DNA from: DAOTXN01 sp034435435
Lineage (GTDB): Bacteria > Chloroflexota > Anaerolineae > S140-20
Reading direction: 5' to 3'
NCBI GenBank assembly: GCA_034435435.1
Contig: DAOTXN010000035.1
Coordinates: 1 to 58,440, forward strand
DNA: 58,440 bases
Shown here: in pieces, positions 26,290 to 35,068 of the stretch
How positions within the stretch are numbered: position 1 is the stretch's first letter
Layout: the number at the start of each line of letters is the position of its first letter
The notes under the pieces: model-generated
What the model saw: the letters and a program-made list of their open reading frames with translations, nothing else
Told to the model about the DNA's origin: nothing
Database searches by the model: none
Made by a program: the position numbers and the translations under genes

Positions 26290-26673
26290 ATGACCAGAGG
26301 TCTGAATAAAGTGCTGCTCATCGGCCGGCTGGGGCAAGACCCAGAGATGCGTTACACCCCTAGTGGGCGTCCGGTGACCTCGTTTAGTCTGGCTACGTCT
26401 CGTAGCTGGACGTCGGCCGACGGAGAACGGCGTGAAGAAACAGAGTGGTTCAACATTGTGGCGTGGGGCAACTTGGCCGAGATTTGTAGCCAGCACCTCG
26501 GCAAGGGGCAACAAGTGTATATCGAAGGGCGGCTACAAACACGGGGTTGGGAAGATGACACAGGAAAAAAACATTTTCGCACCGAGGTTGTGGCCAGTGA
26601 AATGATTATATTGGGCGGTCGTCGCGGTGAAGGGGCCGACGCTTATCACGACGACGACGAATTTGATTTCTAA
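26290..26673 (+). CDS. ssb: Single-stranded DNA-binding protein
   Basis: 127 residues. OB-fold signature MTRGLNKVLLIGRLGQDPE ... FNIVAWGNLAEIC ... VYIEGRLQTRGWED. The C-terminal tip is DDDEFDF, the acidic Phe-ending peptide through which SSB recruits partners. Short linker. GGAGGG ribosome binding site. Binds ssDNA, usually as a tetramer. Confidence 0.95.
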   Translation: MTRGLNKVLLIGRLGQDPEMRYTPSGRPVTSFSLATSRSWTSADGERREETEWFNIVAWGNLAEICSQHLGKGQQVYIEGRLQTRGWEDDTGKKHFRTEVVASEMIILGGRRGEGADAYHDDDEFDF

Positions 26674-26767
26674 AGCGCAGATCCCGGTGTAGCATCCTGA
26701 TGACAGATCTGCGCCAGGGTCATGGCTGTACTCGACCGTCTGAATAGACGCTGATAGGAGGATTAGA

Positions 26768-27088
26768 GTGGCAGAGTATTATGATGATGATGACTTGTCT
26801 CAGGGTGGAGGGTATCGCGGCGGCGGAGGCCGTCGCCGGGCAGAAGGTGCGCGATCCTTTGGACGGCGCAAGGTCAAGCATTGTGCTTTTTGCTCGGACA
26901 AGAACCAGGAAATCGATTACAAGCAGCCCGACGTATTGTGGCGTTTCCTGACCGACCGGGGCAAAATCCGGCCGCGCCGGCAGACCGGCGCATGCGCCAA
27001 GCATCAGCGACAAGTCGCCGTTGCCATCAAACGCGCGCGACATCTGGCCTTGTTGCCTTTTGTGGTCGAACATCCCCGCACTGGATAG
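26768..27088 (+). CDS. rpsR: 30S ribosomal protein S18
   Basis: 106 residues from GTG 26768 after AGGAGGA. Core RKVKHCAFC...NQEIDYKQPDVLWRFLT...KIRPRRQTGACAKHQR with a CxxC and a later CxxH, the zinc-containing S18 type. The N-terminus has an extra 25-30 residues that are first acidic (EYYDDDDL) then Gly/Arg-rich, unlike the E. coli protein. rplI does not follow; a repeat-rich spacer and a membrane protein do. Confidence 0.95.
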   Translation: MAEYYDDDDLSQGGGYRGGGGRRRAEGARSFGRRKVKHCAFCSDKNQEIDYKQPDVLWRFLTDRGKIRPRRQTGACAKHQRQVAVAIKRARHLALLPFVVEHPRTG

Positions 27089-27165
27089 CCATCAGACATG
27101 GGCCATCGGCCTTCAGTCTTGACCGGTCAACCGACGTTGACTGCGGATAGCTGAAAACTGATCAT
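27089..27165. repeat. Seven-base-periodic repeat tract
   Basis: From 27089 the sequence is in 7-nt phase: CCATCAG, ACATGGG, CCATCGG, CCTTCAG, and so on to TGATCAT (27159-27165). Several units share CCxTCAG. Same family as the tract at 56967. Non-coding spacer between rpsR and the next gene. Confidence 0.5.
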
Positions 27166-27181
27166 TGTGGGAGGCGCAAAC

Positions 27182-28435
27182 ATGGCCAAACGCGAGAGGA
27201 AACAGCGTCCTGCGAAAATGACGCGCAAGTATCAGTCGCGAGTCGCACAAGAGAAGCGACAACTCCGCTACATCTATGCCGGGGTAGTCGTTTTTTTGGC
27301 GATTGTGGGGGTCGTGCTCTTGGCCGGAGTCGCAAAAACCCAGGTCATCGACCCATCTGCGACCCGCAGCGCCAAAAACCGGCTCAAGGGCATCCCGGCG
27401 GTGACGGTCGATGGCACGATGATTTCCATTGCTGATTGGCAGGCCCGTGTGCGCTATGAGCGTCAACTACGCATCAATCAAGCCGTCCGCATAGAACAAC
27501 AACTTGCACTCTTTGACGCCAGTACCGAGTTTGGACAGCAGATCATCCAACAGGGCCAGGCCCAGGTTCAGCAAATTGTCAACGAGCTGGAGCTAGGCGA
27601 CGGGATCGCGTCTGATGTGTTGCAGCAAATGGTAGATGAACAATTGATCCGCCAGGAGGCAGCCCGCCGAGGGATCGTGATCACACCGGAAGAGCTGCAA
27701 AAGCACATTGAAATCAACTTGTTTGCGTTTCCTTATCCGCCCACACCCGAACCGGCGCCAACGTTACCGCCCCCAACCTTGGCGCCCACGGTCACGGCCA
27801 CGCCCGAGCCAACTGTCACACCGTCGCCGACGCCGCGCAGTTTGCAAGATTTCCAGACCGACTATCAGGCCTACACCGAACAGATCCGCGACATCACCGA
27901 GATGTCGGAACAGGCGTGGCGCGCAATGATCGAAGGTGAGCTGTATCAACAAAAGCTTTTCGATGCATTCAAGAGCGAAGTAGTGACCAACGTCCAACAG
28001 ATTCAAGGGCGCTATATCTCGGCGATAGATCAAGACACAGCCCAAGTCCTGTTCGAGCGATTGGAAGCTGGCGAGAGTTTTGACACGCTAGAGGCTGAAA
28101 TTCAAGCCGATGAGAGCGAGTCGCCCAAAGCGACGGCCGGCAGTTTTGATTGGCAACCAATAGGCGTTCTCCAGCAAAGTTTCGGTGAGGAATTTGCCAA
28201 AATCGTCTTTAACACCGGCGCAGGCCGTTACACATCCGAGATTCTCTCCGCTTCGAATGGTCGGTTTTATATAGTATATGTGGAAGGAAGTGAGGTTCGC
28301 GAACTGGCAGATTATCTGGTCGAGCAGCAACAATCTGACCTGTTCCAGACCTGGTTGAGCCAGGAAGAAGCCAGCGAAAAGGTCGTGTATGGCGACTGGC
28401 GTCCATATATCCCCCGCGAGCCATCGCTCCAGTAG
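27182..28435 (+). CDS. SurA/PpiC-like membrane-anchored chaperone or peptidyl-prolyl isomerase
   Basis: 417 residues. Basic N-terminus, one transmembrane helix (about 31-50), a SurA-like helical region (VLQQMVDEQLIRQEAARRGI), a Pro/Thr-rich linker around 185-220, and a parvulin-like C-terminal half (GSFDWQPIGVLQQSFGEEFAKIVF ... GRFYIVYVEG). Probably helps fold exported proteins. ATG 27182 is preferred because GGGAGG at 27169-27174 sits in the correct place; a GTG inside that motif is excluded. Follows rpsR. Confidence 0.75.
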   Translation: MAKRERKQRPAKMTRKYQSRVAQEKRQLRYIYAGVVVFLAIVGVVLLAGVAKTQVIDPSATRSAKNRLKGIPAVTVDGTMISIADWQARVRYERQLRINQAVRIEQQLALFDASTEFGQQIIQQGQAQVQQIVNELELGDGIASDVLQQMVDEQLIRQEAARRGIVITPEELQKHIEINLFAFPYPPTPEPAPTLPPPTLAPTVTATPEPTVTPSPTPRSLQDFQTDYQAYTEQIRDITEMSEQAWRAMIEGELYQQKLFDAFKSEVVTNVQQIQGRYISAIDQDTAQVLFERLEAGESFDTLEAEIQADESESPKATAGSFDWQPIGVLQQSFGEEFAKIVFNTGAGRYTSEILSASNGRFYIVYVEGSEVRELADYLVEQQQSDLFQTWLSQEEASEKVVYGDWRPYIPREPSLQ

Positions 28436-28480
28436 GGCAGGTTTCCCATACCTGCCATCTGGCGGGTAAGAAACCCGCCC
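28435..28480. terminator. Hairpin between convergent genes
   Basis: GGGCAGGTTTC at 28435 pairs imperfectly with GAAACCCGCCC at 28470-28480, followed by TGTTTC. It spans the space between the chaperone stop and the relA/spoT stop, and probably acts in both directions. Confidence 0.6.
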
Positions 28481-28484
28481 TGTT

Positions 28485-30641
28485 TCATCCCGCCTGTCGG
28501 CGCGCCTCCACCACGTTGGGGAGGCGCTCAATTTTTGCCAACACGCTGCTCAACTGCGCAATGTCGGAAATCTCTAGCGTGGCCTGAAACGAGGCGATGT
28601 TTTTGCTGGTCGTCACGTTGAGGGAGGTCATATTGATGTCGGCAGCCGTGACCACACCGGCAATGTCGCGCATCAGCCCTCCTCGGTCATAAGCCAGGAT
28701 GTAGATCATAACGGGATAAGTCTTTTTATCGCTACCCCATTCCACTTCGATTAGCCGCTCCGGCTCGTAACTGCGCAGCATATTGGGGCAGTCGCGCCGG
28801 TGCACCGTCACACCGCGACCGCGCGTCACATAGCCGACGATCTCGTCGCCTGGCACCGGTCCGCAGCAACGGGCGAGATGCGTGAGCAGGCCGCCCGTGC
28901 CGCGCACGGTGACGCCATCACCCACCACAGCCGGCGGCGGCAGAGTAGGCAACTCGATCCGCTCCGTCTCTGTTTCTTCCTTACGTTCAGCCTCAATAAT
29001 GCGGGTAGCGATTTGCTGGTTGTTGATGTCGCCGCACCCAATGGCCGCCAGGAAATCGTCCAGCTTGTCGAACTGAAAAAGCTCGGCCACCTTTTCGTGA
29101 GCCATACTTTCTACACCCAGGCGCTTCAGCTCCCGCTCCAACAATTCTCGTCCCTGGGCGATGTTCTTTTCTCGGTCTTGGCGGCGGAACCATTGACGAA
29201 TTTTGCCCCGCGCACGGCTGGTTTTCACGTATCCCAAAGCAGGATTGAGCCAGTCGCGGCTGGGCCCGCCCCGCTTGGAGGTGAGGATCGAGACTTGATC
29301 GCCGTGTCTAAGTTGGTAGCTAAACGTCACCAGCTTGCCGTTGACTTTGGCGCCTCGGCAACGATGGCCGATTTCCGTGTGAATGTGATACGCAAAGTCA
29401 ATCGGCGTCGATCCGGTGGGCAGATCGACCACGTCGCCTTTGGGCGTAAAGGCATACACCCGATCCTGGAACACGTCCGTCTTGAGAGAATCAATGAACT
29501 CGTTGGCATCGGTGATGTCATGGCGCCACTCCATCACCTGGCGTAACCAGCTAATTTTTTGTTCAAATTCGATATCCCGGTGGCGGCGACCCTCTTTGTA
29601 ACGCCAATGAGCGGCAATGCCAAATTCGGCCGTCTCGTCCATTTCCAAGGTGCGAATTTGTACTTCGAGCGTTTTGCCATCGTCGGTGACGACCGCCGTG
29701 TGCAAAGAACGGTACATGTTGTCTTTGGGAGTGGCGATATAGTCATCGAATTCGCCGGGAATCGGTCTCCACAACCCGTGAACGACGCCCAGTGCAGCGT
29801 AGCACTGGGGTAAAGTATCCACGATGACTCGGATGCCGCGGATGTCGTGAATCTGATCAAAAGGCAGCCCTTTGCGTTCCATCTTGCGGTGGATGCTATA
29901 AATATGTTTGGGACGGCCCGAGACATCATCATTGGGAATTCCTTCGTCGGCCAGGCGTTGACGTAGGATATCCACATAGTGTTGGATGTCGCGTTCGCGC
30001 TCTGGGCGGCGCTCGGCAATGAGTTGGGCGATCTCGCGGTAACGGCGTGGATTGAGGTGGCGAAACCCCAAATCCTCCAATTCCCACTTCCATTGCCAAA
30101 TGCCCAAGCGGTTTGCCAGGGGAGCAAAGATTTCCAGGGTCTCGCGGGCGATGCGCCGGCGGCGATCTTCTGACAGCGAACTCAGCGTGCGCATGTTGTG
30201 CAAGCGGTCGGCCAGTTTGATCAGCACCACGCGCACGTCGCGAAACATAGCCAGGAACATCTTGCGCAGGCTTTCCGACTCTTTTTCGTCGAAACTGAGC
30301 TGGCCCATTTTGCCCAACTCGATCTCGCCCAGCTTGGTGACGCCATCGACCAAGTTGGCTACTTCTTCGCCAAAGTCTCGTCTCAGGTCCTCGTAACTCA
30401 CTAACGAGTCTTCGACCACGTCGTGGAGCAGCCCGGCGGCAATTGTCGGCGCGTCGAGGCGCAACTGGGCCAGCATATTGGCAACTTCCAGGCAATGGTA
30501 CAGATAAGGCTCGCCCGAGGCTCGCTCTTGTCCCATGTGGGCTGCTTCGGCCAGATCGTACGCATCGGCGATGAGGGTTCGCCCGACCGGGTCCATTCCG
30601 CCAGCGGCGTCGATAGTCTCGAACAAGAGTTGTAGACTCAT
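28485..30641 (-). CDS. Bifunctional (p)ppGpp synthetase/hydrolase
   Basis: RelA/SpoT homologue of 718 residues from ATG 30641 (GGAG 8 nt upstream; the frame runs to 30671 without a ribosome binding site). HD hydrolase (HCLEV..., LLHDVVED, KLADRLHNMRTL) intact, synthetase domain (GIRVIVDTL ... ATPKDNMYRSLHT), TGS domain (VYAFTPKGDVVDLP) and C-terminal ACT domain. Both activities should be present, setting the stringent alarmone level. It faces the chaperone gene. Confidence 0.95.
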   Translation of the reverse strand: MSLQLLFETIDAAGGMDPVGRTLIADAYDLAEAAHMGQERASGEPYLYHCLEVANMLAQLRLDAPTIAAGLLHDVVEDSLVSYEDLRRDFGEEVANLVDGVTKLGEIELGKMGQLSFDEKESESLRKMFLAMFRDVRVVLIKLADRLHNMRTLSSLSEDRRRRIARETLEIFAPLANRLGIWQWKWELEDLGFRHLNPRRYREIAQLIAERRPERERDIQHYVDILRQRLADEGIPNDDVSGRPKHIYSIHRKMERKGLPFDQIHDIRGIRVIVDTLPQCYAALGVVHGLWRPIPGEFDDYIATPKDNMYRSLHTAVVTDDGKTLEVQIRTLEMDETAEFGIAAHWRYKEGRRHRDIEFEQKISWLRQVMEWRHDITDANEFIDSLKTDVFQDRVYAFTPKGDVVDLPTGSTPIDFAYHIHTEIGHRCRGAKVNGKLVTFSYQLRHGDQVSILTSKRGGPSRDWLNPALGYVKTSRARGKIRQWFRRQDREKNIAQGRELLERELKRLGVESMAHEKVAELFQFDKLDDFLAAIGCGDINNQQIATRIIEAERKEETETERIELPTLPPPAVVGDGVTVRGTGGLLTHLARCCGPVPGDEIVGYVTRGRGVTVHRRDCPNMLRSYEPERLIEVEWGSDKKTYPVMIYILAYDRGGLMRDIAGVVTAADINMTSLNVTTSKNIASFQATLEISDIAQLSSVLAKIERLPNVVEARRQAG

Positions 30642-30789
30642 GTGCGCTACTCCACTATTGCCAGTATACATCGGCCAATCATTTTCTGCAATGAGTTGGG
30701 GACGACTTTTGTCACTGACGATCCCTTTTGCTTACCTTAAAATGACTCTTGATGTCATTTTACTACCAAGATTAACTCGACAATCTCTG

Positions 30790-30821
30790 AGATTCTTCGT
30801 GTCTTGGCGTCTTTGTGGTGA
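30790..30821. repeat. Half-copy of the GTCTTTGTGGTG-type repeat
   Basis: GATTCTTCGTGTCTTGGCG followed by TCTTTGTGGTG resembles one arm of the repeat at 19724. It lies just upstream of the ribosome binding site of the next gene. Confidence 0.4.
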
Positions 30822-30836
30822 AAAAGGAAACGCGCT

Positions 30837-31925
30837 ATGCCGGAAAACAATGCTCGCTATCGTGTCCCACTCCTGCTCCTGGCCATGGCGGCGTTGCTGG
30901 CCGCCATGTGGGGCGGATTGCTGCGCATGGGCTGGCGCTGGCCCGTGCTGCATCCAACCTTGCCCACGTCTCACGGCCCGTTGATGGTCTGTGGGTTCTT
31001 GGGCACGCTCATCGGGTTGGAGCGCGCTGTGGCGCTACAGCGTCGCTGGACCTATATTGGGCCGCTCCTTTCCGGGTTGGGCGGTCTATTGTTAGTGGCA
31101 GGCGTGCGCGGCGCGCTCGGTCCGCTGTTGATGACGTTGAGCAGTGTGGGGCTGGTGGCCGCTTTCGTGCTCATCATCCGCCGCCAACCTGCGTTATTCA
31201 CCGCCGTGATGGGCTTGGGGGCGCTGGCCTGGCTGGCGGGAAACGCGCTCTGGCTGGCCGAACGACCCCTGTTTCGCGTGGTGCTGTGGTGGGCCGGTTT
31301 TCTCGTGCTGACCATTGTCGGCGAGCGGCTGGAGCTATCGCGGCTACTGCGCCTTTCGGCGCTGAGTCGGGCTGGCTTTTTCTTGGCAGCCGGCCTCTTT
31401 CTGGCCGGGCTGGTTTGGACCGAGACCGACCAGACCGTAGGCACACGCCTGGTCGGGAGTGGTTTGCTGGCGTTGACCGCCTGGCTATTGCGTTACGACA
31501 TCGCCCGCCGCACGGTGCGCCAGGTCGGATTGCCGCGTTATATTGCCATCTGTCTGCTCTCCGGCTACGTCTGGCTGGGAGTGAGCGGTGTATTGGCGCT
31601 ACGTTTTGGCGCTTTGTACGCCGGTCCGCGCTACGATGCAACCCTCCACGCCCTCTTGGTCGGTTTTGTCTTGAGCATGATTTTCGGTCACGCGCCCATC
31701 ATCTTCCCGGCAGTGATAGGACTATCTGTTTCCTTCCGCCGGACCTTTTACGTTCACCTGGTCCTGTTGCACGCCTCGCTGTTGCTGCGGGTGGTGGGCG
31801 ACCTGGCGAGCTGGCTGCCGGGGCGGCAGTGGGGCGGATTGCTCAACGTGGTCGTCATTCTCTTGTTCCTGGGCAACACCGTCTACGCGGTGCTCAAGGG
31901 AAAAGGCGCATCGACTTTTACGTGA
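30837..31925 (+). CDS. NnrS-like polytopic membrane protein
   Basis: 362 residues with about eleven hydrophobic helices. HGPLMVCGFLGTLIGLERA near residue 46 and DATLHALLVGFVLSMIFGHA near 265 place histidines in helices as in NnrS and haem-copper oxidase subunit I-like folds. NnrS proteins relate to nitric oxide stress and bind haem and copper. No nor/nir genes are adjacent, so the physiological link is inferred. AAGGAAA precedes the ATG weakly. Confidence 0.65.
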   Translation: MPENNARYRVPLLLLAMAALLAAMWGGLLRMGWRWPVLHPTLPTSHGPLMVCGFLGTLIGLERAVALQRRWTYIGPLLSGLGGLLLVAGVRGALGPLLMTLSSVGLVAAFVLIIRRQPALFTAVMGLGALAWLAGNALWLAERPLFRVVLWWAGFLVLTIVGERLELSRLLRLSALSRAGFFLAAGLFLAGLVWTETDQTVGTRLVGSGLLALTAWLLRYDIARRTVRQVGLPRYIAICLLSGYVWLGVSGVLALRFGALYAGPRYDATLHALLVGFVLSMIFGHAPIIFPAVIGLSVSFRRTFYVHLVLLHASLLLRVVGDLASWLPGRQWGGLLNVVVILLFLGNTVYAVLKGKGASTFT

Positions 31926-32018
31926 GCACATGCTTGATTCCACTTGCCCTTTTCCCTGCTTTCCAGTACGATATCCCGGTCGGCGTCGCCGCGCCAATCA
32001 CAGGGGATCGCCCGGTAT

Positions 32019-34358
32019 ATGAAGTGTTCGAAAAGAGTCGTTCTGCCTTTCGCTCTAGGTCTGTTGCTCACCCTCGCTGTGAGTGGGTGGGCGTCTTGGC
32101 TGTCGCCCCAATCCACCTCTCAAACTTTGAACACTGGCCAACACTTCTTGCCTCCGTATGGCAACCCCCGCGACCGCTTTGGCTTTGACAGCGGATCGCT
32201 GACCGGCTATGACGTGGCTCAATTGCACGCCGGTTGGTACAGCAATTGGGGGGCCAGCCTCAATCCGGCCCACCCCGATGGGCTGGTCTATGTGCAACTC
32301 ATTCGCTTTCACGCCGGGGCCGACCCTCACGACCCTGCTCAGGTGACGGTCGGCCCGCCGCGCGAGACGATTGCGCAGATCGCCGCCGCCCACCCGGGAT
32401 CCTTATGGTTCATGAGCAACGAGCCAGACTCGCTCTATCAGGGCGATCCCATTTATCCCGACGTGTACGCCAGCGTCTATCACGATTTCTACACCTTTAT
32501 CAAAGGATTAGACCCCACGGCCCTCATCGCCAACGGCGGCATTGTGCAGCCGACTCCCTGCCGGTTGGCATACCTGGACATCGTGCTAGACACTTACCAG
32601 ACTCTCTATGGCGAGCCGATGCCGGTGGACATGTGGAACATCCACGCCTTTACCCTGCGCGAGGTGTACGGCTCGTGGGGGGCTAGCACGCCTCCCGGCG
32701 TAGACCCCGATTGCGGCATCGACTATGCGGTGGACGAGGCCGATGATGTCGCCATCTTTTGGGGGAACATCCAGGCTATGCGAGCGTGGATGAAGGAAAA
32801 AGGCTATCAAGATCGCCCGTTGATTATCTCCGAGTATGGCATTCTCTGGCACGAGTGGTTTGCCCCGCAGTTCACGCCAGCGCGCGTGAGCCACTTTATG
32901 ACGCAAACCTTCGACCTATTCCTTTACGAAACCGACCCGGAAATCGGCTATCCCGCCGACGCAAACCGGCTTGTACAGGCTTGGGCCTGGTATAGCCTGT
33001 CGGATGACCAAGTGTACAACGGCTACCTCTTTTACAGCCATAGCCAGGCCCTCTCACCAATGGGCGCGACCTACCGGGACTACACCGCCGCGCTCAGCGA
33101 TGCGCTGTACGCCGACCTGAGCGCCCGGCTCGTCGCGGCCTGGCCCAGCCTTACACCCCCTCTTACCGACACAGGCGAGGCGCTGACCTATACTGTCTCG
33201 CTCACCGGCAGCATCGGGAACCTGGGCAAGCTGCCTGTTACCGATACGTTGGCCCGGCTGGAAATTCTCACGCACCCCGACAACGCTCTTTTATGGGAAC
33301 AAGATACGCGCTACACCGTCCCAGCCCGTTTTGAAGGCGTCATTGCCCTTTCCTCACTTACAGTCACATTGACCGCGCCAGGGCGTCACGACTTGCGGCT
33401 CAATCTGGACCCGGATGGGCAGATTAGCGAGCCGCGTAAATGGAATAACGTCGTCACAGCGACGCTGGATGTAAGGCCCGATCTGGCGCTGAACTCCCTA
33501 GATTACTATCTGTGGACGGCTCCGTCGGAGTTGGCGTGGCTGAGTAATGAACTGGTATTGACCGGCGTTGTGCAAAACCTGGGAACCTGGCCCGGTCTGC
33601 CGGTGAGCGCGACGGTGAGCGTAGAGACGTGGCCGCAAGCCACGCCGGTCCACACCGACACGCTGGCGTTGACCGCTCTGCCTGTAGGCGCGCAGACAAC
33701 CCTATCTGCTTATCTTGCCGACCTGCCTGTGGGCCATGATTTCTATCGCGTGACAATGCTCGTAGACCCTGACGAAAAATTGGAGGAACAGAGCGAGTCC
33801 AACAACCTGCAAGAGCAACTCGTGCCTGTCGGTATAGGCGTAACGCTGACTCCCACTGCCACAACCGTGCTCAGCAGCGCCAACGGAGCCGTAACCCTGT
33901 ACTTTGTGGCAGGCGTTGTGACCACGCCGACGCTGGTGCGCTATACCCCGCTGTGGCCGGCAGACTGGGACGCCGGCCTGTTAATGCCATCCAGCCTCGG
34001 CTTTTCGTTGACGGCCTTGCTCAACGGTCAACCCACCTCGTTGACCTTTGCCCGTCCGGTCACGCTGACTTGGCAGTATGGGGAGACCGACGTGGCCGGA
34101 CTGGATGAAGGGGCATTGCGGCTATTCGCGCTGTCCGGCGGCGCGTGGCAAGACGCTGCCTGCCGATCCTACCGGCGTGACCCGGTTGGCGACGAGTTGA
34201 CGGCGTTCATCTGTAGTACAGGCACGTTTGTGGTGGGGGTGCGCTACGATCTGCACATACCGCTATACTTGTCCGGCAACTCGGCGCAGCAACTGTCTAG
34301 TGAACCGATGTTGTCGCCGGTTGATGAGGGGCGCCGGTCTCCGTTGCGCTTACCGTGA
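32019..34358 (+). CDS. Secreted glycosidase-like TIM-barrel protein with CARDB repeats
   Basis: 779 residues. Signal peptide (MKCSKRVVLPFALGLLLTLAV). The barrel region has FMSNEPDSLY and LIISEYGILW, positioned like the acid/base and nucleophile glutamates of clan GH-A enzymes. Residues about 400-630 contain two CARDB-like adhesion repeats (for example VTLTAPGRHDLRLNLDPDG and EEQSESNNLQE). ATG 32019 is preferred over 31944 because the signal peptide begins there; the ribosome binding site is weak. Substrate unknown. Confidence 0.7.
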   Translation: MKCSKRVVLPFALGLLLTLAVSGWASWLSPQSTSQTLNTGQHFLPPYGNPRDRFGFDSGSLTGYDVAQLHAGWYSNWGASLNPAHPDGLVYVQLIRFHAGADPHDPAQVTVGPPRETIAQIAAAHPGSLWFMSNEPDSLYQGDPIYPDVYASVYHDFYTFIKGLDPTALIANGGIVQPTPCRLAYLDIVLDTYQTLYGEPMPVDMWNIHAFTLREVYGSWGASTPPGVDPDCGIDYAVDEADDVAIFWGNIQAMRAWMKEKGYQDRPLIISEYGILWHEWFAPQFTPARVSHFMTQTFDLFLYETDPEIGYPADANRLVQAWAWYSLSDDQVYNGYLFYSHSQALSPMGATYRDYTAALSDALYADLSARLVAAWPSLTPPLTDTGEALTYTVSLTGSIGNLGKLPVTDTLARLEILTHPDNALLWEQDTRYTVPARFEGVIALSSLTVTLTAPGRHDLRLNLDPDGQISEPRKWNNVVTATLDVRPDLALNSLDYYLWTAPSELAWLSNELVLTGVVQNLGTWPGLPVSATVSVETWPQATPVHTDTLALTALPVGAQTTLSAYLADLPVGHDFYRVTMLVDPDEKLEEQSESNNLQEQLVPVGIGVTLTPTATTVLSSANGAVTLYFVAGVVTTPTLVRYTPLWPADWDAGLLMPSSLGFSLTALLNGQPTSLTFARPVTLTWQYGETDVAGLDEGALRLFALSGGAWQDAACRSYRRDPVGDELTAFICSTGTFVVGVRYDLHIPLYLSGNSAQQLSSEPMLSPVDEGRRSPLRLP

Positions 34359-34363
34359 CGACC

Positions 34364-34396
34364 AACCTCGCGCAGGTTGCGAACCTGCGCGAGGTT
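34364..34396. terminator. Perfect 15-bp hairpin between convergent genes
   Basis: AACCTCGCGCAGGTT (34364-34378), loop GCG, exact complement (34382-34396), then TTCATTG. It lies between the glycosidase-like and PHP genes, and overlaps the last codons or stop region of the latter (34397). Bidirectional terminator or REP-like element. Confidence 0.75.
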
Positions 34397-35068
34397 TCAT
34401 TGCTTCGGTCGCGGCTTGAGTCCCAACCGTCGCACCCACTTGGCGTAGGTCGAGGCCCAGTGGATCCACGGCGAGCTGAGCGTCGTGTGAAAGCGGGCCA
34501 TCGCCAGATTGGCCTTGAACGTCTCTGGCGAGTCGAACGGTTCGAGCTCCACGGTTGCCCGCCCCATCTCGCGGACGGTGTGCGAATCCGACCCGACCGT
34601 TTTGAGCTTGCCATAACGCCCGGCCAGCGCCAGCGCGGCGGCGTTGTCGGCGTTGAACACGCAGCGCGCGTTAAACACCTCCAGCGCATCCACTTGTTCG
34701 ACGATCTCCAACAGAGCCGGCTCTTGCCACGCCCCGCTCCGTAACCGGTCGTAAGGATGTGAGACGCTGATGAACGCCCCTTGATCGCGCAAGCGAGCGA
34801 TGGTCTCCTGGGGCGTCAGCCCCGGCGGCACCCACTCTTGCACAAAAAAGGCCAGCAATTCCCCGGCGGTGGTTTTGACCTCTTCGCCGAGGATGATCAG
34901 GTCGGGCGCCAGCGCCTTTAGCTCGGTAGCTCCGGCGACGGCGTTGTGGTCGGTGACGGCCAGCTTGTCTATGCGCTTGGCCCGACAGGCCCGGATGATC
35001 GTTTCCGGCTCCAGCAGGCAATCTTGAGAGTAATAGGTATGAGAATGGAGCTCGACACGCCAGCTCAT
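34397..35068 (-). CDS. PHP-domain phosphoesterase
   Basis: 223 residues with the PHP metal-site motifs: HSHTYYSQD (motif I), TDHNAVAG (II), a GEEVKT Glu, SHPYD (III) and GSDSHT (IV). Trinuclear-site hydrolases of this class act on phosphoesters, for example small-molecule phosphates or polymerase proofreading. Start ATG 35068 overlaps the upstream stop (ATGA); the longer frame is a shadow of that gene. Substrate not predicted. Confidence 0.85.
   Translation of the reverse strand: MSWRVELHSHTYYSQDCLLEPETIIRACRAKRIDKLAVTDHNAVAGATELKALAPDLIILGEEVKTTAGELLAFFVQEWVPPGLTPQETIARLRDQGAFISVSHPYDRLRSGAWQEPALLEIVEQVDALEVFNARCVFNADNAAALALAGRYGKLKTVGSDSHTVREMGRATVELEPFDSPETFKANLAMARFHTTLSSPWIHWASTYAKWVRRLGLKPRPKQ

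Noticed and set aside
34364..34396. A CRISPR-like repeat
   Set aside because: It is a single perfect palindrome between convergent genes; there are no spacers or repeated units.
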